Origin: Candidatus Nitrospira kreftii
Lineage (GTDB): Bacteria > Nitrospirota > Nitrospiria > Nitrospirales > Nitrospiraceae
Direction of reading: 5' to 3'
DNA length: 64,000 nt
Assembly: GCA_014058405.1 (NCBI GenBank)
Contig: CP047423.1
Coordinates: forward strand, 3,022,501-3,086,500
In this document: positions 53,593 through 61,765 of the stretch, piece by piece
How positions within the stretch are numbered: position 1 is the first letter of the stretch
How the letters are laid out: each line of letters begins with the position of its first letter
Notes under the pieces: model-generated
The model's input: the letters and a program-made list of their open reading frames with translations, nothing else
Told to the model about the DNA's origin: nothing
Database searches by the model: none
Position numbers and translations under genes: made by a program

Positions 53593-54021
53593 TCAGCCGA
53601 GAGGATGCTTCCAACGTAGGCTCTTGAAGCGGGCATAGTCCCGGTCTGTCGTGATCCACTCCGCACCTGCCTCGATGGCAAGAGCGGCCAGGTAGGTATC
53701 GGGAATGAGATTCCCTTTGGCATTCACCTCTTGGCACAAACGTTGGAAGATATCCCAGTGTCGTTCACCCGGTGCAAGCGTCACGGCATTCGGGTGATTT
53801 CGCAGCGATGCGACAAATTGCATGGCGAGCGGCAGCGGCGTGGGATCGCCGAAGACGCGGGGGTGAGTCACCACTCGAAGAAATCCGCTCAGCACCAGAT
53901 CGCAGATACCAAACGCCCTATCAGAATCGAAAAGTCTCTCTAGCCAGTTTTTGTAATCCGCATGGCGTGCCGCGTCGTGCCGGTGCGCATAGACGAGGAC
54001 ATTAACGTCGGGCAGAATCAA
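53593..54021 (-). CDS. VapC-like PIN-domain toxin
   Basis: A 142-residue PIN-domain ribonuclease of the type that begins ILPDVNVLVYAHR. Acidic active-site residues are seen at Asp5, Asp in ICDLVLSGFLRVVTHPRVF, Asp in LIPDTYLAALA and Asp in EWITTDRDYA. These toxins cleave tRNA or rRNA. The antitoxin gene overlaps its start by 20 bp, as is usual for VapBC. Confidence 0.87.
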   Translation of the reverse strand: MILPDVNVLVYAHRHDAARHADYKNWLERLFDSDRAFGICDLVLSGFLRVVTHPRVFGDPTPLPLAMQFVASLRNHPNAVTLAPGERHWDIFQRLCQEVNAKGNLIPDTYLAALAIEAGAEWITTDRDYARFKSLRWKHPLG

Positions 54022-54259
54022 CAGATGACTCCATCACATCAAGCAGGGATGCGGTATCGTCGAGATCCACTCCCGGAAGCGGTCCCTTCTTCCCGTAAGT
54101 CGGCAAGGTTACGCGTCCGGACCGCCGCGAGCGACGGCGTCTGGCCAAACTCTCTCGCAGCGTATCCTCAATGAGGGCCGTCACTGTAGAGTGGGATGCA
54201 GCCGCCAGTTTCTTGATCTGCGTCATCAGGTCGTCAGGCAGATTAATCGTCGTTCTCAT
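54002..54259 (-). CDS. Ribbon-helix-helix VapB-like antitoxin
   Basis: An 85-residue protein with a ribbon-helix-helix N-terminus (MRTTINLPDDLMTQIKKLAA) that would bind its own promoter, and a C-terminal toxin-binding tail after a basic segment RRRRSRRSGR. It is upstream of and overlaps the PIN-domain gene. Confidence 0.85.
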   Translation of the reverse strand: MRTTINLPDDLMTQIKKLAAASHSTVTALIEDTLRESLARRRRSRRSGRVTLPTYGKKGPLPGVDLDDTASLLDVMESSVDSARR

Positions 54260-54569
54260 GCATCAAAGCATATCCACTGCTCATTTTGATGTCAATGTCC
54301 TGCATGTATTCAGATAGATGGTCTCCGAGCCGCCATCCAAATCGTCCACGATCTCCCTCGTCGTTTCTCATCAGCTTCTTTTCAGTATTCATGTGACCTG
54401 TTCCACAATAGAACAGTCATACAATTGTGGGTAGCATCACATGACTTCGTATGGTAGCGTGAATACTAATCCCACAACATAGCCTGGAGCCGATCGCCCA
54501 TTGTCGCGCGTTCATCCCGCGACCCGTTCCAGTCTATACACGAACCCCCTTCTCTCAGGAGGTGCCTCT
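54260..54569. other. Intergenic region between VapB-like and FKBP genes
   Basis: No gene is seen. CTGTTC (54397-54402) and GAACAG (54410-54415) form a 6-bp inverted repeat; divergent promoters for the toxin-antitoxin pair and the FKBP gene should lie here. Confidence 0.45.
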
Positions 54570-55118
54570 ATGAGACGTCCGCATATCGTCCTTCAGACAC
54601 TCAGTGGTTGCTGCACAATTCTCATTCTCTCAGCTGCCTGTGCCGCAGCAGGAGACCAAAAGAAAGGAGCCTCAGCCATGACCGTCTCGAACGGAAAACA
54701 AGTGACATTGGAATACACCCTCAAGCTCGATGATCAGTCATTCGTCGATTCAAACGTGGGTGGGGAGCCGTTGAAGATCACCCAAGGCAGTCATCAACTC
54801 ATTCCAGGGGTCGAAAAGCAGATCGAAGGGATGGCCGTTGGCGAGAAAAAACAGTTCACGGTCGCCCCAACAGAGGGTTATGGCACTGTCGATCCGAACG
54901 CGTTCCAAGAGGTGGACAAAAAGGCCGTGCCACCTGATTCACAAAAAGTGGGAACCCAGCTGGAAGGGAAAACCCCCGATGGTCGAAAAATATTTCCGCG
55001 CATCTCCGAAGTGAAAAACGACACGGTCGTGCTCGACTTCAATCACCCACTCGCAGGCAAGACGCTGCACTTCGATGTCCAAGTCTTGGATGTCGCACAA
55101 GTGGGATCACCAAAGTAA
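54570..55118 (+). CDS. Exported FKBP-type peptidyl-prolyl isomerase (SlyD-like)
   Basis: A 182-residue protein with a signal peptide/lipoprotein-like start (TILILSAACAAAG) and an FKBP domain of the SlyD type: VTLEYTLKLDDQSFVDSN, LIPGVEKQIEGMAVGEKKQF and APTEGYGTVDPNAF. It would help proline-limited folding of periplasmic proteins. AGGAGGTG precedes the ATG. It stands alone. Confidence 0.87.
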   Translation: MRRPHIVLQTLSGCCTILILSAACAAAGDQKKGASAMTVSNGKQVTLEYTLKLDDQSFVDSNVGGEPLKITQGSHQLIPGVEKQIEGMAVGEKKQFTVAPTEGYGTVDPNAFQEVDKKAVPPDSQKVGTQLEGKTPDGRKIFPRISEVKNDTVVLDFNHPLAGKTLHFDVQVLDVAQVGSPK

Positions 55119-55307
55119 CCCGGCTCTTCTCGTGCGGGCGCTCAACGACTCGCACGAGAGAACCTCACACAAACTGCAAAAATGCTCAGGCTTCATCTGC
55201 TTCGCCACCGCCTGGCCAACTTCTTGTAGCTCTTTGATATGTTCTGTCGAATCCAGCTGCTGCACATCTTCCGGCTTGATGCCGGACAATCATAACTTTG
55301 GCATAGT

Positions 55308-55895
55308 CTACGGGAGCGTTCTGGTATCGAGCCAAGTGACTTGCCCAGTCCGTCGCTTCACTTCCTGATACATGTGCGCAGTGCCACCTGGGCCGCCGCC
55401 ACCGTCCCAGAGGCAGATGAATTGAATCTTTTTGACTCCGTAAGAAAGGGCGGTCTCGAAGAGCCAAAGATTGCAGCGCTCGTAGGGATCACTCCCTGTG
55501 GGTGGTGGACCAAGCTCTCGCGGGGCGGAGCGAATGGCAGTGGTGAGCTTCGCTTTGGCCGCGAGATACCGCGAGCGCCAGGTCTCGCTGTGACACACGA
55601 CCGACTTCTGAATGAATTCAGGCTCGTCAAACGGTTGCAGCCACTGGACCGTTACCCCGCGCCGCTGACAGGCCTCGGTAAAAAGCAGATCGCCTCCACA
55701 AGCCCCTTGGGTGAAGGCAAGATCCTCCGGACCCGCGCCGAGTTGCTCCAAGGCCTCCGCAATTTTCCGTGCAGCGGCCGCTTCTTTGGCGGCGGGGAAA
55801 CGCGGCTTCGGCCTCGTCGGCGCATCGATCATATGGCCGCTAAAGAGGAAGACGTGCCTCGGCTGCCCCTGATGGTCCGGTTGACTCAAAGCCAT
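55308..55895 (-). CDS. SLOG-like nucleotide-sensor domain protein
   Basis: A 195-residue Rossmann-like protein. LFSGHMID near residue 20 and GACGGDLLFTEACQRRG (64-80), with a further WLQPFDEPEF, match the SLOG/TIR-related ligand-sensing group seen in predicted conflict systems. The gene follows a SLATT-like membrane protein gene by 45 bp on the same strand, the classic association of a nucleotide sensor with a pore-type effector. After the stop codon the same frame continues through a second stop into about 60 further residues, which may be a decayed C-terminal part. Confidence 0.65.
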   Translation of the reverse strand: MALSQPDHQGQPRHVFLFSGHMIDAPTRPKPRFPAAKEAAAARKIAEALEQLGAGPEDLAFTQGACGGDLLFTEACQRRGVTVQWLQPFDEPEFIQKSVVCHSETWRSRYLAAKAKLTTAIRSAPRELGPPPTGSDPYERCNLWLFETALSYGVKKIQFICLWDGGGGPGGTAHMYQEVKRRTGQVTWLDTRTLP

Positions 55896-55940
55896 GCCTC
55901 AGCTTCTACCTCCTGAGTCCTCCAAGTCAGCAATGCCATG

Positions 55941-56486
55941 TTACGTCATGGCAGGTGTCTGGTCCTCAGCCCTCTTGTCTTTGGCCACCTGCGTCATATA
56001 GGTCTCAACTTCTTCCCGGCTCAGCTCTTCGACGCGCGCGGCGAAGGCCGGATAGGCCAGCACATGAGTTTGGTCGGCGTAGGGCCCACTCAGCTGGAAG
56101 AACTGCCAGCCTTCGCTCTTGAGCGCCTCGACCGTACGCCGATAATGCCGCCAGCGCTCACCATAGTGGAAGAACTCTTCTACGGCAGCGCTCAGCGCCA
56201 CCACGAGACTGACGATAACCGTGAGCGTTTTGATCAGATCAGCGCCGACACCAACTCCGACATTCCAACTCACCAGCGCCGGCACAATTACGCCTCCGAT
56301 GATCGTCGTCAGCCGCAGAACATTATGCCGCAGTACAGAGTTCCATGCCTTCTCATCCATCCAAATCACCTGCTCCAGCCACCGCGCCCGGAGAAATTGT
56401 TTGTTCAGCTCCGGCAACTCCAACGCCTCAATGAGCGTCCCCATTTCAGCCCGCATTTGTTCATGATCTTTTGGTTTCTTCAGCAT
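55941..56486 (-). CDS. SLATT/DUF4231-like two-helix membrane protein
   Basis: A 181-residue protein with two adjacent membrane helices (about 58-76 and 86-104), an N-terminal cytoplasmic helical part and a C-terminal helix. FFHYGERWRHYRRTVEALKS after the second helix matches DUF4231/SLATT proteins, which are proposed pore-forming effectors of nucleotide-activated immune systems. It is the first gene of the two-gene unit with the SLOG-like gene. Activation by a ligand and membrane damage are inferences from the family. Confidence 0.72.
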   Translation of the reverse strand: MLKKPKDHEQMRAEMGTLIEALELPELNKQFLRARWLEQVIWMDEKAWNSVLRHNVLRLTTIIGGVIVPALVSWNVGVGVGADLIKTLTVIVSLVVALSAAVEEFFHYGERWRHYRRTVEALKSEGWQFFQLSGPYADQTHVLAYPAFAARVEELSREEVETYMTQVAKDKRAEDQTPAMT

Positions 56487-56700
56487 GGTCGCCTCGCATC
56501 AAACGTTTGAATCGTCCTATCTGTCTTAATTTCTATACCTACGAAAGCAATGTCGATACCTGCCCACGCAGTTTCACGAAACCGTCACGTCCGCCAAGTA
56601 AACTCGTGCATGCACAGTGAATAGAGCTGTTCCGATATGGAGTGAAGACACCGGCGATGGGAAGCTATTGCCATGACGAGGTATCGAACCAGCTACGGTT

Positions 56701-56712
56701 TGTATCGATACA
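56701..56712. promoter_or_regulatory. Palindrome before HepT-like gene
   Basis: TGTATCGATACA is a perfect 12-bp palindrome, flanked by GGTATC (56680-56685) and GATACC (56713-56718). It lies about 50 bp upstream of the HepT-like start and may be its operator. Confidence 0.35.
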
Positions 56713-56764
56713 GATACCATAGGCAAGAGGGCTGAGGAAACTGGGGGCTTCTGTGTCCGTGGGG

Positions 56765-57265
56765 ATGATAAGGCGTTCACGCAGGCGTTTCTTGCCTCGT
56801 GAGACATTCCTCTCAAGTCAAGACACGCTCGATGTCGCCTGCTATCGATTGCTCATCGCCATTGAGGCAGCGCTGGCGCTCTGCTTTCATGTATCTGCGA
56901 AGCGACTGAACCATGTGCCGGAAGAGTATGCAGGCTGCTTCAGTTCACTTGAGAAGGCCGGGCTCATTCCTACGGATCTTTCGAACCGCCTGCAGCAGAT
57001 GGCACGATTCCGAAACTTGCTGGTCCACGTCTACTGGAAGATCGACTATGTGCAAGTCTACGAGATCATTTCGCACCACCATGGTCGAGCTGATCTAGCC
57101 ATGCGCAGTGCAGGGCCCACTGTATCAGCGCCTGCTCCCACCACTCATGTCGAAACGGCGTTTTGGTTCTACTTTGCCCTTGTCACCACCAGAATTCCAT
57201 CTCTGATCGTCACCAGCACGGTGGTGACACGCGGATCCGTCGAGACCACACGATTGAGCTCCTGA
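56765..57265 (+). CDS. HepT-like HEPN ribonuclease (DUF86), no MntA partner
   Basis: A 166-residue protein with a HEPN-type core. The RNase motif R-x4-H-x-Y is R83-N-L-L-V-H88-V-Y90, and the preceding LEKAGLIPTDLSNRLQQMAR matches HepT. HepT toxins are normally held by an MNT-fold nucleotidyltransferase (MntA) that AMPylates the Tyr; no such gene is next to it. The usual N-terminal 30 residues are replaced by basic sequence, and the last 32 codons overlap the convergent O-methyltransferase gene, so this may be an orphan or a remnant. ATG at 56765 is an in-frame start; a GTG lies at 56753. Confidence 0.62.
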   Translation: MIRRSRRRFLPRETFLSSQDTLDVACYRLLIAIEAALALCFHVSAKRLNHVPEEYAGCFSSLEKAGLIPTDLSNRLQQMARFRNLLVHVYWKIDYVQVYEIISHHHGRADLAMRSAGPTVSAPAPTTHVETAFWFYFALVTTRIPSLIVTSTVVTRGSVETTRLSS

Positions 57266-57813
57266 ATCGCCGCGGTAGATTCGTCCGGCGGTGGCAGCTT
57301 CAAAACCTCGCCGCTCCAGAGCACATTGTCAATCAGGATCACGCCGTTCGGCGCAAGGAGGTCGAGTGCACGCCGGTAGTAGTTGAGATAGTTAATCTTG
57401 TCCGCATCGATAAAAATAAGATCAAACATACCGGCAAGCGCTCTCATCGTGTCAAGCGCCGGGCCCATGCGAATGCTGATCTTGCTTCCAACCGGAGCCT
57501 GCATAAAATAGCGTTGGGCCATCGCTGCTGATTTCTCATTGATCTCGCAAGTGATCACAGTTCCATCAGCCGGCAAGGCTTCGGCAAAGCAGAGCGCGCT
57601 GTAGCCGGTGAACATCCCAATTTCGAGCACGCGCTTCGCGCCGACCACTTGCGTCATCATTTTCAGAAACGCCCCTTCCAACGGACCAACCAGCATCTGA
57701 GGATACTCCATGGTCCGTTGAGTTTCCTCACGAAGAGCGCGACAGACTGGCGACTCTGGCATGGAATGGGCTTCGGCATACGTTTCGATCAAAGACGAGA
57801 TGAGCTGATCCAT
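57169..57813 (-). CDS. Class I O-methyltransferase (COMT/CCoAOMT-like)
   Basis: A 214-residue SAM-dependent O-methyltransferase. Motifs: VLEIGMFTGYSALCFAEAL (SAM-binding), VITCEINEK, FDLIFIDADKINYLNYYRRAL (metal-binding Asp region) and GVILIDNVLWSGEV. It methylates a catechol-like hydroxyl on an unknown substrate. ATG at 57813 has GAAAGGAGCC upstream; the frame runs further upstream but without a better start. Confidence 0.88.
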   Translation of the reverse strand: MDQLISSLIETYAEAHSMPESPVCRALREETQRTMEYPQMLVGPLEGAFLKMMTQVVGAKRVLEIGMFTGYSALCFAEALPADGTVITCEINEKSAAMAQRYFMQAPVGSKISIRMGPALDTMRALAGMFDLIFIDADKINYLNYYRRALDLLAPNGVILIDNVLWSGEVLKLPPPDESTAAIQELNRVVSTDPRVTTVLVTIRDGILVVTRAK

Positions 57814-57913
57814 CTGGCTCCTTTCACCAATTTGAAAAACACCGAGGTCGTTGCGTACACTGCTTGAGACAAGCCCCATACGAACGGATCGTAGTATAGC
57901 GGAGGAGGCCGGT

Positions 57914-59446
57914 TTGAAAACACTCGTGACTTTAGAACCCCTTACGACCAAGCTGCTGGAAATTCAGCGCATCAATAGTGCTGCGTCGGTCCTCTCGTGG
58001 GACCAGGAAACCTACATGCCGGCCGGCGGAGGCGAAGCACGAGCCGAGCAGATTGCCGTGCTTCAAGGCATCGCGCATCAGAAACTCGTCTCCCCGGACA
58101 TGCAGTCCCTCTTATCTCAATGGGTGGATCCTGCGACTGGCCTGGCAGCCAACCAAGCCAGTGAAACGTGGGATGAGCCCTCACGCTCACTCCTGCGCGA
58201 GATCTGGCGGGATTTCAGCCGGGCGAAGAAACTGCCGTCGGATTTCGTCGTGAAGCTGAGCCGTGAATGTTCGCTTGCCCAGCAAGTGTGGGCCGAAGCA
58301 AGAGCGCAAAACAAGTTCGCGATGTTCCTGCCGAATCTCCGAACCGTCCTTGATCTCAAACGTGAAGAAACACAATACCTTGGCTATGAAGTCTCCCCCT
58401 ATAATGCCCTCTTGGATGTCTATGAGCCGGGCGCGACCATCGCAGAGCTCCAGCCGGTGTTTGCGACGCTCAAGGCCCGCCTGGTGCCGTTATTGAAACG
58501 AATCACAGAGAGCCGCGTTCGGATCGACGACAGTATCCTGCACCACTCGTATGACCACGCTCGGCAATTGGAGTTTGGCCGCCTGGTGTTGACGGCCATG
58601 GGGTATGACTTCGATCGCGGTCGTCTGGATCTATCCGCTCACCCGTTTACCACCTCGTTTCACCCGACGGATGTGCGCGTCACAACTCGTGTCCATGAGC
58701 ATGAGCTGCAATCCTGTCTCTTCAGTTGCATCCATGAAGGCGGGCACGGGTTATACGACCAGGGGCTCGATCAACAGTATTTCGGTACCCCATTGGGGGA
58801 TTCAGTTTCGCTTGGCATTCATGAGAGTCAATCCCGTCTATGGGAAAATTGCATCGGACGTTCTCGCCCCTTTTGGCGTTTCTTCTATCCGGTCTTGCAG
58901 CAGACTTTTCATGATCAGCTCTGTGGCGTGGATGTCGAGCAGTTCTACGCCGCCATCAATCGGGTGAAATCGTCGCTCATCCGTGTGGAAGCCGACGAGC
59001 TGACCTACAATCTCCATATCATGCTGCGGTTCGAGATCGAGCAGGATCTGATTGAAGGCAAGGCTCAGCCGGAAGACCTACCTGAGATCTGGAATCGGAA
59101 GATGGAGGAATATCTGGACATCGTTCCCCCAACGGACGCGGAGGGCGTCTTACAGGACGTGCATTGGTCGTTTGGGTCGTTCGGCTATTTTCCGACCTAT
59201 ACGCTGGGCAATCTGTACTCGGTCCAATTTTTTGAGCAGGCCAAGCTGGAGATTCCACAGTTGGAAGATGAGATCGCGACGGGTCAACTGATGGGCTTGC
59301 GTCGATGGCTTGAGCAGAAGATCCATCGGTGGGGCCGCATGTTCACCCCGGCTCATCTCGCCGAGCGCGTGACGGGGTCGACGGTGAGCCCTGAGCCTTT
59401 TCTCAACTACGTCGAAAAGAAATACGGTGAGCTCTACCAGCTTTGA
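57914..59446 (+). CDS. M32-family (Taq-type) metallocarboxypeptidase
   Basis: A 510-residue zinc carboxypeptidase. The active-site motif HEGGH lies at 274-278 in SCIHEGGHGLYDQGL, and the family segments VLSWDQETYMP and LGIHESQSRLWEN are clear. It removes residues from the C-terminus of peptides. A TTG at 57914 with GGAGGAGG upstream is the best start; the frame continues upstream. It runs divergent from the O-methyltransferase gene and its last codons overlap the convergent Panacea-like gene by 13 bp. Confidence 0.9.
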   Translation: MKTLVTLEPLTTKLLEIQRINSAASVLSWDQETYMPAGGGEARAEQIAVLQGIAHQKLVSPDMQSLLSQWVDPATGLAANQASETWDEPSRSLLREIWRDFSRAKKLPSDFVVKLSRECSLAQQVWAEARAQNKFAMFLPNLRTVLDLKREETQYLGYEVSPYNALLDVYEPGATIAELQPVFATLKARLVPLLKRITESRVRIDDSILHHSYDHARQLEFGRLVLTAMGYDFDRGRLDLSAHPFTTSFHPTDVRVTTRVHEHELQSCLFSCIHEGGHGLYDQGLDQQYFGTPLGDSVSLGIHESQSRLWENCIGRSRPFWRFFYPVLQQTFHDQLCGVDVEQFYAAINRVKSSLIRVEADELTYNLHIMLRFEIEQDLIEGKAQPEDLPEIWNRKMEEYLDIVPPTDAEGVLQDVHWSFGSFGYFPTYTLGNLYSVQFFEQAKLEIPQLEDEIATGQLMGLRRWLEQKIHRWGRMFTPAHLAERVTGSTVSPEPFLNYVEKKYGELYQL

Positions 59447-60072
59447 GCATCGATGACAGGTCGGCTGTCATACCCCATCAGGGCATTGAGCTTGGTGACA
59501 ATACCCTGAGGCAACGTAAATTCAGCCTGCACGTCGATCCGGTGTGGGACGAGCAAGGTGGTGTGAAAGACGATATCCCGAATCGGAATTTTCAGCTCAG
59601 GATCTTGAGGGGTACTGAGCTGAACCGCTTCCACAGACGCCGTGATGGTACCCGTATCCTGTGGCCCATAGACAGCAAGGACGGCATCAAGTATGTCTTT
59701 GACTTTCTCATTGGACTCCACCCCTTGTATGGCATTGAGCAGCAGAGGGATTACCTCCTCTTTGGCTTGATCCGAGACTGTGAAGTTTTCGATCCGGCCT
59801 TTTCGGCGAAGGGATGTCAGGTCGTTGTCGAGATCTTTGCTGAAGGCCCCATAGGCGAACCGGAAAAATTCAAAATGAAAGGCTTTGAGTCCTTTGGCAA
59901 AGGTTTGGAGCTCACACAAAAAGCAGAGTTGCTGTAACTTCACATCGCTCAGTTGACCGTAGGGTTCGGCCAGCTGCAACACGTACAGGAGAAGGGCTCG
60001 GTCAACGGCAATGTGGCTGGGTAGTCGCAATGGCGTCCTCACGAAATAACCGTGAAGATTTACTATAGACAA
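59434..60072 (-). CDS. Panacea/SocA-like domain protein
   Basis: A 212-residue protein with a Panacea (DUF4065/SocA-like) domain at about 25-100: LLLYVLQLAEPYGQLSDVKL, QLCFLCEL, then FEFFRFAYGAFSKDLDNDLT and LRRKGRIENF. Panacea proteins neutralise diverse toxins; no small toxin gene is next to it here. There is no ATG; TTG at 60072 or GTG at 60042 are possible starts. The second half (about 110-200) has no recognised domain and may bind a partner. Confidence 0.6.
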   Translation of the reverse strand: MSIVNLHGYFVRTPLRLPSHIAVDRALLLYVLQLAEPYGQLSDVKLQQLCFLCELQTFAKGLKAFHFEFFRFAYGAFSKDLDNDLTSLRRKGRIENFTVSDQAKEEVIPLLLNAIQGVESNEKVKDILDAVLAVYGPQDTGTITASVEAVQLSTPQDPELKIPIRDIVFHTTLLVPHRIDVQAEFTLPQGIVTKLNALMGYDSRPVIDAQSW

Positions 60073-60184
60073 CGGTTACCGCAGCCGTCAAAGATCCGCC
60101 GATCTCGAACGTTCGTAAAAACATGCTTGACCGGCTCTTCGATTTCGTCTTTAATCCCGATCACGGAGGCTCAGGCTACTTGCC

Positions 60185-60616
60185 ATGTCAAAACATGCCA
60201 AAGAAATGGAAATCCTCAAGGAGCATCTGGGAAAGCACCAGCTGAAGTTTACTCGCCAACGTGAATTGATCCTTGACGCATTTCTGAAACAAGAACATAT
60301 CACGGCTGAGGAGTTGTACCACCAGCTGGCGCGGAAAGATCCCCATTTGGGACTGGCAACCATTTACCGCACGCTCAACCTCTTTTGTGAAGCAGGCCTC
60401 GCGCAGGCCCGGCACTTCGGGACTCAGACGCAGTACGACAATGTTTCGCACAAGGGCCACCACGATCATCTCATCTGCACCGGCTGTGGGAAAATCGTTG
60501 AATTCGAAAACTGCGATATCGAGCGCCTTCAAGAAGAGGTCGCCTCACGGAACGGCTTCACGATCCAAACCCACCGCCTCGAACTCTACGGGCTCTGCTC
60601 TCGATGCCGCCATTGA
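60185..60616 (+). CDS. fur: Fur-family ferric uptake regulator
   Basis: A 143-residue metalloregulator. The winged helix reads LKFTRQRELILDAFLKQEH and GLATIYRTLNLFCEAGL; the metal-binding segment KGHHDHLICTGCGKIVEFEN carries the His cluster and the first Cys pair, and the C-terminal CSRC completes the second site. It represses iron-uptake genes when iron is present. The iron transporter genes follow after 83 bp in the same direction, which supports Fur rather than Zur or PerR. Confidence 0.9.
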   Translation: MSKHAKEMEILKEHLGKHQLKFTRQRELILDAFLKQEHITAEELYHQLARKDPHLGLATIYRTLNLFCEAGLAQARHFGTQTQYDNVSHKGHHDHLICTGCGKIVEFENCDIERLQEEVASRNGFTIQTHRLELYGLCSRCRH

Positions 60617-60699
60617 CCCCTGCAGGTCTTTCTGGTACTCTTTTTGAGACGCGATATCAATTTCAACAGTCCCCCATTTATTAACGCCATCGGATTTTC

Positions 60700-61749
60700 A
60701 TGCACACACTACGCCCGCTTGACACGATTGGTGTCCTTGCACGACTCGCCTTCGCTATCTGTCTGGTTTCGATCTTGTGGCTAGCACCTTCCGCCGACGT
60801 CTCTGCCGCCGATAAGTTGACGGTCTATTCCGGGCGAGCCGAACGACTGATCAAACCGGTCCTGGATGCGTTCACCGCGAAGACCGGCGTTCAGATTGAT
60901 TTGCTTTCCTCCGGCACGACCGAGCTCGTGAATCGGATGCAGGCGGAAGGTGACCACAGTCCGGCCGATGTGTTTATCACCAATGATGCCGGCAGTCTTG
61001 AAATTGCCCGTACCGCAGGGCTCCTTCGCCCCGTGAGCATGCGAGAAGTCGAACGGGCTATTCCATCCCAATTTCGCGCAGCGGATAACAGCTGGGTCGG
61101 CTTGTCCGGCAGATTTTGGATCATCGTATATAACACCACCATGGTGAAGCCCGAACAACTCACGTCCTTGTTGGACTTGGCCGATTCGGCTTGGAAGGAT
61201 AAGGTTGCCATCCCGAACGCCGGTAGCGAATATTTGCAGGCAGGCGTATCGGTCATTCGGGCAAGCTTAGGCGATAAGTCGACCAAACAATTCCTCGAGC
61301 GACTCCGAGATAACGCCGGCACTCAGGTGTACCAAAAGAGCTCGCAGATCGTCGAGGCGGTCGCCAAAGGACAGGTTCCTGTCGGCATCGTGAATCATTA
61401 CTATGTCTATCGCCATCTCGCCGCCCAACCCACGGCACCACTTGGAGTCTTGATGCCCGATCAACAGGCAGGCGGAATGGGGGCCATCATGAACGTGGCG
61501 GGCATCGGTATCCTGAAGCATACGCCCCGCATCGAGAACGCGAAACTGCTTGTAGAATTTCTGGTCGCGCAGGCCGGTCAGAAGATGTTCGCCGACCTTG
61601 ATAAAGAATACCCGCTCCATCCTGACGTGAAGGCCGATCCCGTTCTCCCCGAACGGAAAAGTTTCCGAGCAGCGTTGGTCCCATTGACCAAGCTCGCCGA
61701 ACTCCGAGAGCCCACGATGCTGCTCATCGAACAAGTCGGGATGCGATAA
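60700..61749 (+). CDS. fbpA: Ferric iron ABC transporter substrate-binding protein
   Basis: A 349-residue periplasmic binding protein with signal peptide (LAFAICLVSILWLAPSADVSA) and the FbpA/FutA fold: LTVYSGRAERLIKPVLDAFT, LSSGTTELVNRMQAEGDHSP, PADVFITNDAG, and GIVNHYYVYRH with the Tyr pair that binds Fe3+. It captures Fe3+ and hands it to the permease encoded next. No clear Fur box was found in the 83-bp gap. Confidence 0.9.
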   Translation: MHTLRPLDTIGVLARLAFAICLVSILWLAPSADVSAADKLTVYSGRAERLIKPVLDAFTAKTGVQIDLLSSGTTELVNRMQAEGDHSPADVFITNDAGSLEIARTAGLLRPVSMREVERAIPSQFRAADNSWVGLSGRFWIIVYNTTMVKPEQLTSLLDLADSAWKDKVAIPNAGSEYLQAGVSVIRASLGDKSTKQFLERLRDNAGTQVYQKSSQIVEAVAKGQVPVGIVNHYYVYRHLAAQPTAPLGVLMPDQQAGGMGAIMNVAGIGILKHTPRIENAKLLVEFLVAQAGQKMFADLDKEYPLHPDVKADPVLPERKSFRAALVPLTKLAELREPTMLLIEQVGMR

Positions 61750-61765
61750 CCCTGCGAGCAGACTC

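Noticed and set aside
55107..55289. 60-codon frame downstream of the SLOG-like gene
   Set aside because: No ATG (TTG only) and no clear ribosome-binding site; possibly a decayed C-terminus of the upstream gene, noted there.
60617..60699. Fur box before fbpA
   Set aside because: No sequence close to the GATAATGATAATCATTATC palindrome was found in the gap.
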